DNA of 8,770 nt from CAZCJA01 sp964499015. GTDB taxonomy: Bacteria > Elusimicrobiota > Elusimicrobia > F11. The DNA is taken from assembly GCA_964499015.1 (NCBI GenBank), contig CAZCJA010000085.1, positions 1 through 8,770 of the forward strand, given 5' to 3'. Both the position numbers and the translations under genes were made by a program. Below the pieces are notes generated by a model. It saw only the letters and a list, made by a program, of their open reading frames with translations, searched no databases and was not told the DNA's origin. This document shows, piece after piece, positions 1 through 6,139 of this stretch. How positions within the stretch are numbered: the first letter of the stretch is position 1; every line of letters begins with the position of its first letter.

Positions 1-114
1 CTTTTGGAGCAGGTGGAAAGCCTGCGCAAAAAAAACGACATCCTCACCCAGCATAACATGGAGCTCACCCAGGAGATGGAGAACGTGCGGTCTGATTTTG
101 GAAACGATCGTTAA
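1..114 (+). CDS. C-terminal fragment of a coiled-coil protein
   Basis: This is the last 37 codons of a gene that begins before the window and ends with TAA at 112-114. The readable residues are almost all polar or charged with regularly spaced leucines (LLEQVESLRKKND, then MELTQEMENVR), which is the pattern of a coiled coil. No family can be assigned from this fragment. The next gene starts 29 bases downstream on the same strand, so the two could share a transcript. The reading frame is supported by the heptad-like composition and the clean stop. The function is unknown. Confidence 0.6.
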   Translation, partial: LLEQVESLRKKNDILTQHNMELTQEMENVRSDFGNDR

Positions 115-143
115 GGCTTGACTCGATGCGGTAGAATAATAGG

Positions 144-518
144 ATGAAACAGTTGGTTATCATCATGGCGCTGTTCTTTTCAGCGGTTATAACGCAGGCC
201 CAGCAGCCGCGCCAGCACCAGCACGGCATACGCCGTTCGGACCCGGGCTTCCGCCATCCCACGTTCGACTCTGCGCGCGACTCCTTTGCAAGCATCGAGC
301 CTGTTAAGGTCGATCCCATCAACTCCGATTCCGTGCGAAATTCCTTCGAAGAAAAACGTGTTGAGCCAATTCACCTTGATTTCGGTTCGCGCCCATTGGA
401 GAATTTTCAACATTTAAGCGATACGTTTGACGATTACCGCAACAACGAACGCTATTCAAACATGCGCATGCAGTTTGAAGACCAGCGTTTGGACCACCTG
501 AACTTCAACGCCCAATAA
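144..518 (+). CDS. Small exported protein with a degenerate internal repeat
   Basis: This gene encodes 124 residues that I do not recognise as a named family. Residues 1-20 form a classical Sec signal peptide: Lys at position 3, a hydrophobic core (LVIIMALFFSAVIT) and an AQA-like cleavage region near residues 18-20. The protein should therefore be periplasmic, outer-membrane-associated or secreted. The mature part is strongly hydrophilic, rich in Arg, Asp, Asn, His and Phe, and lacks cysteine. Three degenerate copies of a roughly 18-residue unit are visible at about residues 42-60, 62-80 and 105-122. They share Arg, three positions later Phe, then acidic/basic residues and a final hydrophobic-Asp/Asn stretch. 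The ATG at 144 is chosen because it gives the complete signal peptide; an AGG lies directly before it, but no well-spaced Shine-Dalgarno is visible. The gene is followed by a hairpin terminator at 532-566, so it ends its transcript. Confidence 0.7.
   Translation: MKQLVIIMALFFSAVITQAQQPRQHQHGIRRSDPGFRHPTFDSARDSFASIEPVKVDPINSDSVRNSFEEKRVEPIHLDFGSRPLENFQHLSDTFDDYRNNERYSNMRMQFEDQRLDHLNFNAQ
267..509 (+). repeat. Three degenerate protein-level repeats in the exported protein
   Basis: Residues 42-60, 62-80 and 105-122 of the exported protein align by eye. Copy 1 begins DSARDSF and ends VKVDPI. Copy 2 begins DSVRNSFEE and ends IHLDF. Copy 3 reads MRMQFEDQR and ends LNFN. Copies 2 and 3 align without gaps over about 17 positions (R65/R108, F68/F111, R72/R115) with mostly conservative changes. 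Copy 1 needs a two-residue gap after the Phe. The DNA has diverged, so this is an old duplication. Confidence 0.55.
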
Positions 519-531
519 ACCCACCTTCCCG

Positions 532-566
532 AAAAAAGCATATTTAGCTGGCCTGGATGCTTTTTT
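532..566 (+). terminator. Hairpin terminator after the exported protein gene
   Basis: A perfect 10-base inverted repeat lies 14 bases after the stop at 518: AAAAAAGCAT at 532-541 and ATGCTTTTTT at 557-566, with a 15-base loop. On the plus strand the 3' arm ends in six T residues, as expected of a Rho-independent terminator. The stem is A+T-rich, so it may be only moderately efficient. It separates the exported protein gene from the kinase gene. Confidence 0.6.
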
Positions 567-633
567 GCCTTTAAACTCTTATCATTCAAACAATTCAAAT
601 ATTGCCCGAATAGGATAAGGGGGTAAGGCGCTC
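567..633. other. A+T-rich upstream region of the kinase gene
   Basis: This gap between the terminator and the kinase start is clearly richer in A+T than the flanking genes and must hold any promoter of the downstream run. It contains a tandem ATTCAAA at 584-590 and 593-599 (nine-base period) and an overlapping inverted repeat, CAAT at 591-594 with ATTG at 601-604. I could not find a convincing -35/-10 pair at normal spacing; TAGGAT at 611-616 is the best -10-like hexamer. The G-rich stretch at 617-628 ends in AAGG, five bases before the start, and can act as the ribosome binding site. Confidence 0.35.
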
Positions 634-3198
634 GTGAAAAGCCGCAGTCCGTTTCCTTTGATTATTCGCTTTATTTCTCTGGTGTGCCCGTTGTTGGTCC
701 TGGGTATTGCCATTGTCGCGCTCGTCGGTCTAAGCGCGGGACGCCCGGCGTTGGTGCAAATCCGGCCCGATTACATTCCCATGGCGCCCAATTCGGCGTT
801 CTGCTTTATTGCCCTTGCCTTGGTTTTGTTGCCCTCGCCCTTTTCCGGACGCGTTTATGCCGGGATTGTGTTTTCCGCTATCCTCTTTGTCGGCTTAATT
901 TCCATCGGCCGTATGAGTGAATACATGCTGGGCCTGCGATTGGACGTCGACCATTGGTTTTATACCGCTTCAACCGGGACGATCGGCCATATTCCTATCG
1001 GATACATGGCGTTTTTCAGCGCGTTTTGTTTTGCGCTAAACGCGCTGTCTATCGCCTTTCTAAATTTTCCGCGCGCAAAACTATCGGCTTACGCCGCGGG
1101 CGCCCTGGCGGCCGCCGTGATGATGATCGGCGGAATTTTTACGCTTGGCTACATTTACGGCGCCCCCTTGCTGTACAACGGATCGGCAATTCCCATGGCG
1201 CTAAACACGGCCGTGTCGTTTACGCTGCTGGGAATAACGGCGACTCTGTTGGCGCTGAATCAGGAATTGGAGCGCCATCGCAAAACTGACGAAACCCAGC
1301 GGCTTTTGGCCGCGATGGTGGCGTCTTCTGAAGAAGCGGTCATCGGACGCACGCCGGACGGCACGATTATTATTTGGAACAAAGGCGCGGAAGACTTATA
1401 CGGTTACACCGAGGATGAAATCATCGGACGCCATATTTCAATACTTGTCCCGCCGGAACGCCGTGTGGAGGTGGATCGGATCCGCGAGCGCTTGTCGCGC
1501 GGTGAACAGGTGCGCGGTTATGAGACCATCAACGTCCGCAAAGACGGCCGGGAGTTTCCGGTGTCGTTGACGATTTCGCCGGTCAATGACCATTCCGGCC
1601 GCACGGTGAGCGTGTCGGTCATCGCGCGCGATATCTCCGAAAACAAACGCAAAGAAGTTCGCCTGCAGAACCAGGTCATCAAACACGGCGCGGCGCTGGA
1701 AGAAAGCGAGCGGCGTTTTATGAACTTGATTCACGAAGCGCCCGACCCAATGGTGACGCTTTCGTCTCTGGGCTTCATTGAACTGATCAATCGCGAGGCG
1801 GAGCGCGTCACCGGTTACCGGAAAGATGAGCTGACAGGCAAACATTTTTCCAGTATCGGAATTCTCAGCGGCCCGTCCTTGGCGCTCGCTTTTAAGGAAT
1901 TCATGCTGGTTCTCGCCGGAAGGGAACGCCCGCCGTATGAAATGGAGATGGTCACCAAAGACGGCAGGCATGTTGTGTATGAGGCCAACTCGCGATTGAT
2001 CGATCAGGGCGGAAAGGGGCGGGGTATCTTGGTCGTTTTTCGCAGCATCTCCGAGAGGAAAAAATTGGAAGAGCAGCTTACGCAGGCCCAAAAAATGGAA
2101 GCGGTCGGCCTGTTGGCCGGCGGCATCGCCCACGACTTTAACAACCATCTTTCGGTCATCCTCGGCACCGCGGAGTTCATCAGTTCCTACGCGGGCGATA
2201 ACGAACAAATCCGGCAGGACGCCGAGGAGATCAAGAAAGCGGCCAACCAGTCGGCCAATTTGACCCGCCAGTTGTTGGCGTTCAGCCGCCGGCAGGTTTT
2301 TGAAGTGAAGGCCATGAACATCAACGACGTCGTGACCGACACGGAAAAAATGCTGCGCCGCCTAATTGGCGAACACATCGAGTTGATGACGAAACTGCAG
2401 GGCGATTTGCCCAACGTGAAAGTGGACCCGGGGCAGATTGAACAGGTCATTATCAATTTGGTCGTAAACGCCCGCGATGCGATGCCGAAGGGCGGTACGC
2501 TGGCCATCGAGACGGACGTGGACGGCGGTAACGGAGGACCGCAGGTCCGGCTGACCGTTAAGGACACGGGCATCGGGATGGACAAAAGCACCGTCGAACA
2601 TATTTTTGAGCCGTTCTTCACCACCAAGGAAAAAGGCAAAGGCACGGGCCTGGGGCTTTCCACGGTTTATGGGATCATCAAGCAGAGCGGTGGCCACATC
2701 GACGTGGATTCGAAAGTCGGCAAGGGCACCGCGTTTCATATTTATTTGCCGGCCGTCGTCGAGAAGGAGACGAAGCCGGTTGACGGAGCGGCCGCCGAAA
2801 ATGGGTTGCTGCGCGGCAGCGAAACCATTCTGCTTGTCGAAGACGAAAAATCCGTGCGCGATGTGGCGATCCGCTCGTTGTCAAACTACGGCTACAACGT
2901 GCTGGCCGCGCAGGGCGCGGGCGAGGCGCTGCTTATCTATGAGAAAAACGGCCCGGCGATCCGCTTAATCATTACCGATATGGTGATGCCGCACATGAGC
3001 GGCCTGGAACTGGCCACGCGGATTCTCGGGCAAAATGCCGATACGAAGATTCTGTTTATGTCTGGATATGCCGATCCGGACATGTATAAAAGCATAGTGG
3101 AGTCTGGTATGCCGTACATCGCCAAGCCCGTTCAGGCCGAAGCGCTTGCGCGCAAAGTGCGCGAGGTTTTGAATCAAGCACCCGCCTCAAAATCCTAA
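634..3198 (+). CDS. Membrane-bound PAS hybrid sensor histidine kinase
   Basis: This 854-residue hybrid two-component kinase senses a signal, autophosphorylates on His and passes the phosphate to its own receiver domain. Six hydrophobic helices (about 12-32, 53-68, 74-92, 122-143, 150-172, 188-208) form the N-terminal membrane part, with both ends predicted in the cytoplasm. PAS domains lie at about 222-335 and 358-475. The HisKA motif IAHDFNN places the phospho-acceptor at H500. The ATPase domain has N612 (N box), DTGIGM at 644-649 (G1), EPFFTT at 659-664 (F box) and GKGTGLGL at 668-675 (G2). The receiver at about 730-848 has the acidic pair E736/D737, phospho-acceptor D782, S810 and K831. 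All key catalytic residues are present, so it should be active. The GTG start at 634 has AAGG five bases upstream. No DNA-binding response regulator or phosphotransfer protein is encoded nearby, so its downstream partner is unknown. The NYN gene follows after 10 bases. Confidence 0.95.
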   Translation: MKSRSPFPLIIRFISLVCPLLVLGIAIVALVGLSAGRPALVQIRPDYIPMAPNSAFCFIALALVLLPSPFSGRVYAGIVFSAILFVGLISIGRMSEYMLGLRLDVDHWFYTASTGTIGHIPIGYMAFFSAFCFALNALSIAFLNFPRAKLSAYAAGALAAAVMMIGGIFTLGYIYGAPLLYNGSAIPMALNTAVSFTLLGITATLLALNQELERHRKTDETQRLLAAMVASSEEAVIGRTPDGTIIIWNKGAEDLYGYTEDEIIGRHISILVPPERRVEVDRIRERLSRGEQVRGYETINVRKDGREFPVSLTISPVNDHSGRTVSVSVIARDISENKRKEVRLQNQVIKHGAALEESERRFMNLIHEAPDPMVTLSSLGFIELINREAERVTGYRKDELTGKHFSSIGILSGPSLALAFKEFMLVLAGRERPPYEMEMVTKDGRHVVYEANSRLIDQGGKGRGILVVFRSISERKKLEEQLTQAQKMEAVGLLAGGIAHDFNNHLSVILGTAEFISSYAGDNEQIRQDAEEIKKAANQSANLTRQLLAFSRRQVFEVKAMNINDVVTDTEKMLRRLIGEHIELMTKLQGDLPNVKVDPGQIEQVIINLVVNARDAMPKGGTLAIETDVDGGNGGPQVRLTVKDTGIGMDKSTVEHIFEPFFTTKEKGKGTGLGLSTVYGIIKQSGGHIDVDSKVGKGTAFHIYLPAVVEKETKPVDGAAAENGLLRGSETILLVEDEKSVRDVAIRSLSNYGYNVLAAQGAGEALLIYEKNGPAIRLIITDMVMPHMSGLELATRILGQNADTKILFMSGYADPDMYKSIVESGMPYIAKPVQAEALARKVREVLNQAPASKS
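667..1254 (+). repeat. Threefold two-helix repeat in the kinase membrane domain
   Basis: The six membrane helices look like three copies of a helical hairpin, at residues of about 12-66, 73-143 and 150-207. The second helix of each opens with a related motif: IPMAPNSAFCF at 48-58, IPIGYMAFFSAFCF at 120-133, and IPMALNTAVSF at 186-196. Helices 3 and 5 both begin YAxG-like (YAG, YAAG) and both end in an aromatic/Gly segment (SEYMLGL, LGYIYGA). This is seen by eye at the protein level and is not an exact DNA repeat. Confidence 0.5.
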
Positions 3199-3208
3199 AC
3201 TGCTCGCT

Positions 3209-3676
3209 ATGAGCCGGCATTTCATCGTTGATGGCTACAATCTTTTGCACGCGACGCCGCGGTGGGAAAAACTCTCCCGCCTCCATCAGCGCGAGGCGTT
3301 TCTGAAATTTCTGGAAGAAGAAAAAACGGCCGGCAGCCCGCGGAATTCCCTGACCGTGGTGTTGGACGGCTACTCGGCCGACCTGAAAAAAATGCGTTTC
3401 AGCAAGCTCCGGCTTGTCTTCTCGGAGGATGTCGACGCCGACACCGCGATCAAACGCCGCGTGGCCGATCTGAGCAATCCGCGGGAGGCGGTGGTGGTGA
3501 CCAACGACCGCGCCATCCAGGAGGCGGTCAAGGGCATGGGCGCGCAGGTTATGGGATGCGCGGAATTCTTAGCGGTTAAAAATAAACGCGCGCCGCGCCA
3601 AGGCACGCTCAAAATGGGAGCGCCCGGCGCGGACGCCATAACCCGGGAGTTAAAACGTCTCTGGTGTCTGGAGTAA
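3209..3676 (+). CDS. NYN (YacP-like) domain protein, putative ribonuclease
   Basis: This 155-residue protein matches the YacP/DUF901 branch of NYN (PIN-like) domains, which fold like metal-dependent nucleases and are thought to act on RNA. It starts with FIVDGYNLLH (D8 and N11 of the N-terminal acidic motif). It then has TVVLDGY (D53), the acidic stretch EDVDADTAIKR (D74, D76, D78) and VVVTNDRAI (N99, D100). These are the acidic positions that bind metal in PIN-type nucleases. The C-terminus is short, basic and then variable, and the length is slightly below the roughly 170 residues usual for YacP. The ATG at 3209 lies 10 bases after the kinase stop without a clear Shine-Dalgarno, so translation may depend on the upstream gene. 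The family assignment is strong; the RNA substrate is unknown and nuclease activity is inferred. Confidence 0.85.
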   Translation: MSRHFIVDGYNLLHATPRWEKLSRLHQREAFLKFLEEEKTAGSPRNSLTVVLDGYSADLKKMRFSKLRLVFSEDVDADTAIKRRVADLSNPREAVVVTNDRAIQEAVKGMGAQVMGCAEFLAVKNKRAPRQGTLKMGAPGADAITRELKRLWCLE

Positions 3677-3696
3677 CTCGGTCGTAAAATAAACGA

Positions 3697-4488
3697 ATGA
3701 TCAAACGCCCCGCACTTTTTATATCGCACGGTTCGCCGCTCATTGCCGTTGAGGACGACGAGTTCACGCACGCTCTCGGCGCGCTTGGCCGCAAACTTCT
3801 TCAGCCGCACCCATTGGCCGCGGTGGTGATGTCCGCCCACTGGGAAGCCAGCCTTCCGCTGCAAATAAACGCCAACCCGCATCCGCCGCTCCTGTACGAT
3901 TTCGGCGGTTTTCCGAGCGAACTTTATGAAAAAGGGTATCCATGTCCGGGCGAACCGCGCGTGGCCCGGCGCATCGCCGATCTGTTCGACGCGGCGAAAA
4001 TAACAACCGAGCTCAACGATAAGCGCGGGCTGGACCATGGGGTATGGACGCCGCTCTGCCGGATGTTCCCGGAACACAATGTCCCGGTGGTGCAGGTGTC
4101 CCTCCCTGTGCCGCGCACGCCGCAAGAGGTGTTCGACATCGGCCGCATCTTAAGCCCGCTGCGGTCGGAAAACGTGATTCTGATTGGGACCGGCGGCGTG
4201 GTTCACAATTTGCGCAAGGCGCATTTGGGCGCGAAGGACGCGCTGGTGGATTCGTGGGCCCAGGAATTCGACGAATGGGTAAAGACATGTCTGCAGCGCG
4301 GCGATAAGGAGTCGTTAATCAATTACCGTAAGCTGGGTCCGCATGCGGATTTCGCGGTAAACGGGCCTGAACATTTTGATCCGCTTCTATTTGCATTGGG
4401 CGCGGCCGACGTGGAGCCGGTGCACTTTTTCTACGAAGGGTTCCACTACGGGAACCTGTCGATGCGCGGTTTTGAAATCGGCGTTTAA
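3697..4488 (+). CDS. Class III extradiol dioxygenase, DODA/LigB type (YgiD-like)
   Basis: This 263-residue protein belongs to the LigB-fold extradiol dioxygenases of the 4,5-DOPA dioxygenase/YgiD group, which use a bound divalent metal to open catechol-type rings. Landmarks in order are FISHGSP (H11), VMSAHWE (H48), YDFGGFP at 67-73, LDHGVWTPL (H114), IGTGGVVHNL (H170), NGPEHFDPLLFALGAA (H226) and GFHYGNLSMRGF near the C-terminus. By analogy with E. coli YgiD, H11, H48, H170 and H226 are the likely metal and catalytic histidines. The length is typical, and no signal peptide is present, so it is cytoplasmic. It starts 20 bases after the NYN stop with no evident Shine-Dalgarno, and is probably the last gene of the kinase run. 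Its stop codon overlaps that of the convergent PfpI gene within TTAA. The true substrate cannot be read from the sequence, and no other aromatic catabolic genes are present. Confidence 0.9.
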   Translation: MIKRPALFISHGSPLIAVEDDEFTHALGALGRKLLQPHPLAAVVMSAHWEASLPLQINANPHPPLLYDFGGFPSELYEKGYPCPGEPRVARRIADLFDAAKITTELNDKRGLDHGVWTPLCRMFPEHNVPVVQVSLPVPRTPQEVFDIGRILSPLRSENVILIGTGGVVHNLRKAHLGAKDALVDSWAQEFDEWVKTCLQRGDKESLINYRKLGPHADFAVNGPEHFDPLLFALGAADVEPVHFFYEGFHYGNLSMRGFEIGV

Positions 4489-5000
4489 GCTTTTATCGCG
4501 CGCAGAATCGCGCGCATAAACGCCGGCAGGTCTTTCGGCGTGCGCGACGTAATGATGTTTTTATCCACCATCACCTCGGCGTCGACAAATTTTCCTCCCG
4601 CGTTTACCAGGTCGTCCTTGATGCTGAAAAATCCCGCCACCTTCACTCCGCGAATAATATCGGCGGACGCGAGCATCCAGCCGCCGTGGCAGATGGCCGC
4701 CGCAAAATAGCCGCGCCGGTAAATATCGCGCACCAATTTCACCATGGCCGGATGCCGGCGCATGTGATCGGGCGAGTAGCCGCCGGGAATAATGATGCCG
4801 TGGTAATCGGCGGCACGGGCTTTGCCGATCGCCAGTTCCGCCACCGCGGGGTAACCGTGCTTGGATTCGTAGGTCTTTCCTTTTTCCGGGCCGATCAAGT
4901 CGACGCGCACGCCCTCTTCCTTGAGCCGGTAGTAGGGGTACCACAACTCCTGGTCTTCGTAAAACTTCTCCACCAAAATCGCGATGCGGGGGCTTTTCAT
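4485..5000 (-). CDS. DJ-1/PfpI family protein
   Basis: With the start chosen here the protein has 171 residues and follows the PfpI pattern closely throughout. It has an N-terminal beta-strand with FYEDQELWYPYYRL (E15 matching the conserved Glu of PfpI), KHGYP, then IIIPGGYSPDHMRR. The nucleophile elbow is AAAICHGGWML (C104, H105), followed by GFFSIKDDLVNAGGKFVDAEV and a C-terminal SRTPKDLPAFMRAIL. Members have been described as cysteine peptidases, glyoxalases or protein/nucleotide deglycases; which applies cannot be told from sequence. The start is the ATG at 5000-4998 because GAGGT at 5012-5008 lies seven bases upstream; an in-frame TTG at 5021 would add seven residues but has no comparable site. 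The gene stands alone on the minus strand, divergent from the permease and convergent with the dioxygenase. Confidence 0.92.
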   Translation of the reverse strand: MKSPRIAILVEKFYEDQELWYPYYRLKEEGVRVDLIGPEKGKTYESKHGYPAVAELAIGKARAADYHGIIIPGGYSPDHMRRHPAMVKLVRDIYRRGYFAAAICHGGWMLASADIIRGVKVAGFFSIKDDLVNAGGKFVDAEVMVDKNIITSRTPKDLPAFMRAILRAIKA

Positions 5001-5007
5001 TGTTTTG

Positions 5008-5012
5008 ACCTC
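5008..5012 (-). promoter_or_regulatory. Shine-Dalgarno deciding the PfpI gene start
   Basis: On the minus strand the sequence reads GAGGT, then seven bases, then ATG. It is the best ribosome binding site in the window and decides for the ATG at 5000 over the in-frame TTG at 5021, which lies upstream of it. Confidence 0.65.
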
Positions 5013-5036
5013 GTTATTCAAATTTCTTGCGAACTG

Positions 5037-5066
5037 ATACTATGAACTCTCGTAATACGGGGGCAA
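5037..5066 (-). promoter_or_regulatory. Candidate promoter of the PfpI gene
   Basis: Read on the minus strand, TTGCCC (5066-5061) and TAGTAT (5042-5037) are separated by 18 bases. Each matches the sigma-70 consensus at four of six positions. Transcription would begin near 5030 and give a short leader containing the GAGGT ribosome site. The element lies in the divergent gap and overlaps the likely ribosome binding site of the plus-strand permease gene. This is pattern matching only. Confidence 0.3.
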
Positions 5067-5071
5067 TTCAT

Positions 5072-6139
5072 ATGAAATCCGAAACCTTTCAACGCGGCTT
5101 TTTATTGATTTTGGTTATGCTCATCACCGTTGCTTTTTTGTGGATGGTGAAAGGCTTCCTTATCACGCTCTTGCTTGGCGCGATGTTCGCCAGTCTTTTC
5201 CGGCCGATGTATCTGCGTTTTGTGGGCTGGTACCGCGGCCGTAAAGGCGCCGCATCGGCCTCCACGCTGCTTGTTTTCATACTGGTCGTTATGCTGCCCT
5301 TGTTCGGTTTCATCGGCCTGGTCGCCAACGAAGCGGTCAGGGTGACGCAGGATGTAACGCCCTGGATCCAGGATAAAGTCGGCAACCGTGCGCAGTTGGA
5401 CGAAACACTGCACCGGCTTCCGGGTTTTCGCTATATCACGCCGTACAGCGACCAGATTTTAAACAAGCTCGGCGCGGCGGTGAGCGGCCTCGGCAATTCC
5501 ATCGTGAAGGCCGCGGGGATTTTTACCGCCGGCACGCTAATGTTCTTCGTCAACTTCGCGATCATGCTTTACGCGATGTTCTTCTTCTTTATCAACGGAC
5601 CCGAAATGCTCGCTAAATTTCTCTACTACCTGCCGCTGCACAGCCGCGACGAGAAAAAACTTCTGAACGGCCTGCGCGACACCGCCCGCGCAACACTGAA
5701 GGGCATCGTCGTGATCGGCGCAATCCAGGGCGCGCTCGCGGGGCTGGCGTTCTGGGCGGCGGGAATTCCCAGCCCGCTCTTCTGGGGCACGGTGATGGCG
5801 GTGATGTCGGTCGTGCCGAACGTGGGCTCGGCGCTCGTCTGGATTCCCGGTTGCATTTATTTGTTCGTCAGCGGAAATGCCGTCGCGGCGATTTTGGTTT
5901 TTATCTGGTGCGCGTTGGTGGTGGGCAGCGCCGATAATATTTTGCGACCGATGCTGGTGGGAAAAGACACGGAGATGCACGAACTTCTCATTTTCATCAG
6001 CACACTCGGCGGATTGACCATGTTCGGCCTGGAAGGATTTATTCTGGGCCCGATGTTCGCGTTGCTATTCCTATCGATCTGGGAAATTTACGGCCAGGCG
6101 TTTAAAGACGTGCTGCCGAAACCGGGCGACCTCGACTAA
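5072..6139 (+). CDS. AI-2E transporter family permease
   Basis: This is an integral membrane protein of 355 residues from the AI-2E exporter (PerM/YdiK/TqsA) family, which moves small solutes across the inner membrane; individual substrates vary and most are unknown. Hydrophobic segments lie at about 9-26, 28-43, 64-85, 150-175, 211-231, 235-266, 268-286 and 305-335, a typical set of about eight. A long hydrophilic stretch at about 90-145 is also typical. Family signatures are VVPNVGSALVWIPG at 247-260, ADNILRPMLVG at 287-297 and FGLEGFILGP at 318-327. The ATG at 5072 is preferred because GGGGG at 5059-5063 lies eight bases upstream and the first helix then begins at residue 9. An upstream in-frame ATG (5042) or TTG (5027) would add 10 or 15 polar residues. 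Its stop overlaps that of the convergent LOG gene by four bases. Confidence 0.92.
   Translation: MKSETFQRGFLLILVMLITVAFLWMVKGFLITLLLGAMFASLFRPMYLRFVGWYRGRKGAASASTLLVFILVVMLPLFGFIGLVANEAVRVTQDVTPWIQDKVGNRAQLDETLHRLPGFRYITPYSDQILNKLGAAVSGLGNSIVKAAGIFTAGTLMFFVNFAIMLYAMFFFFINGPEMLAKFLYYLPLHSRDEKKLLNGLRDTARATLKGIVVIGAIQGALAGLAFWAAGIPSPLFWGTVMAVMSVVPNVGSALVWIPGCIYLFVSGNAVAAILVFIWCALVVGSADNILRPMLVGKDTEMHELLIFISTLGGLTMFGLEGFILGPMFALLFLSIWEIYGQAFKDVLPKPGDLD

Noticed and set aside
118..143. TTGACT at 118-123 as the -35 of a promoter for the exported protein gene
   Set aside because: The only good -10-like hexamer, TAGAAT at 132-137, is just eight bases away; at 17-base spacing there is nothing suitable.
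1438..2208. Long open frame (256 codons) on the minus strand inside the kinase gene
   Set aside because: It lies entirely opposite a kinase with all domains intact; its protein has no recognisable motif and a composition typical of antisense shadows in G+C-rich genes.
4497..4514. Perfect hairpin CGCGCG/CGCGCG just past the dioxygenase stop, considered as a terminator
   Set aside because: It has no T run on the 3' side in either direction, and it lies in the PfpI coding region where it encodes the repeated RAI tail, which explains the sequence.
5001..5021. TTG start giving the PfpI protein seven extra residues
   Set aside because: The ATG at 5000 has GAGGT at ideal spacing, and PfpI proteins begin at the first beta-strand.
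5027..5071. TTG (5027) or ATG (5042) as the permease start
   Set aside because: Neither has a convincing ribosome site, while the ATG at 5072 has GGGGG eight bases upstream; the extra residues are polar and atypical. The 5042 start cannot be fully excluded.
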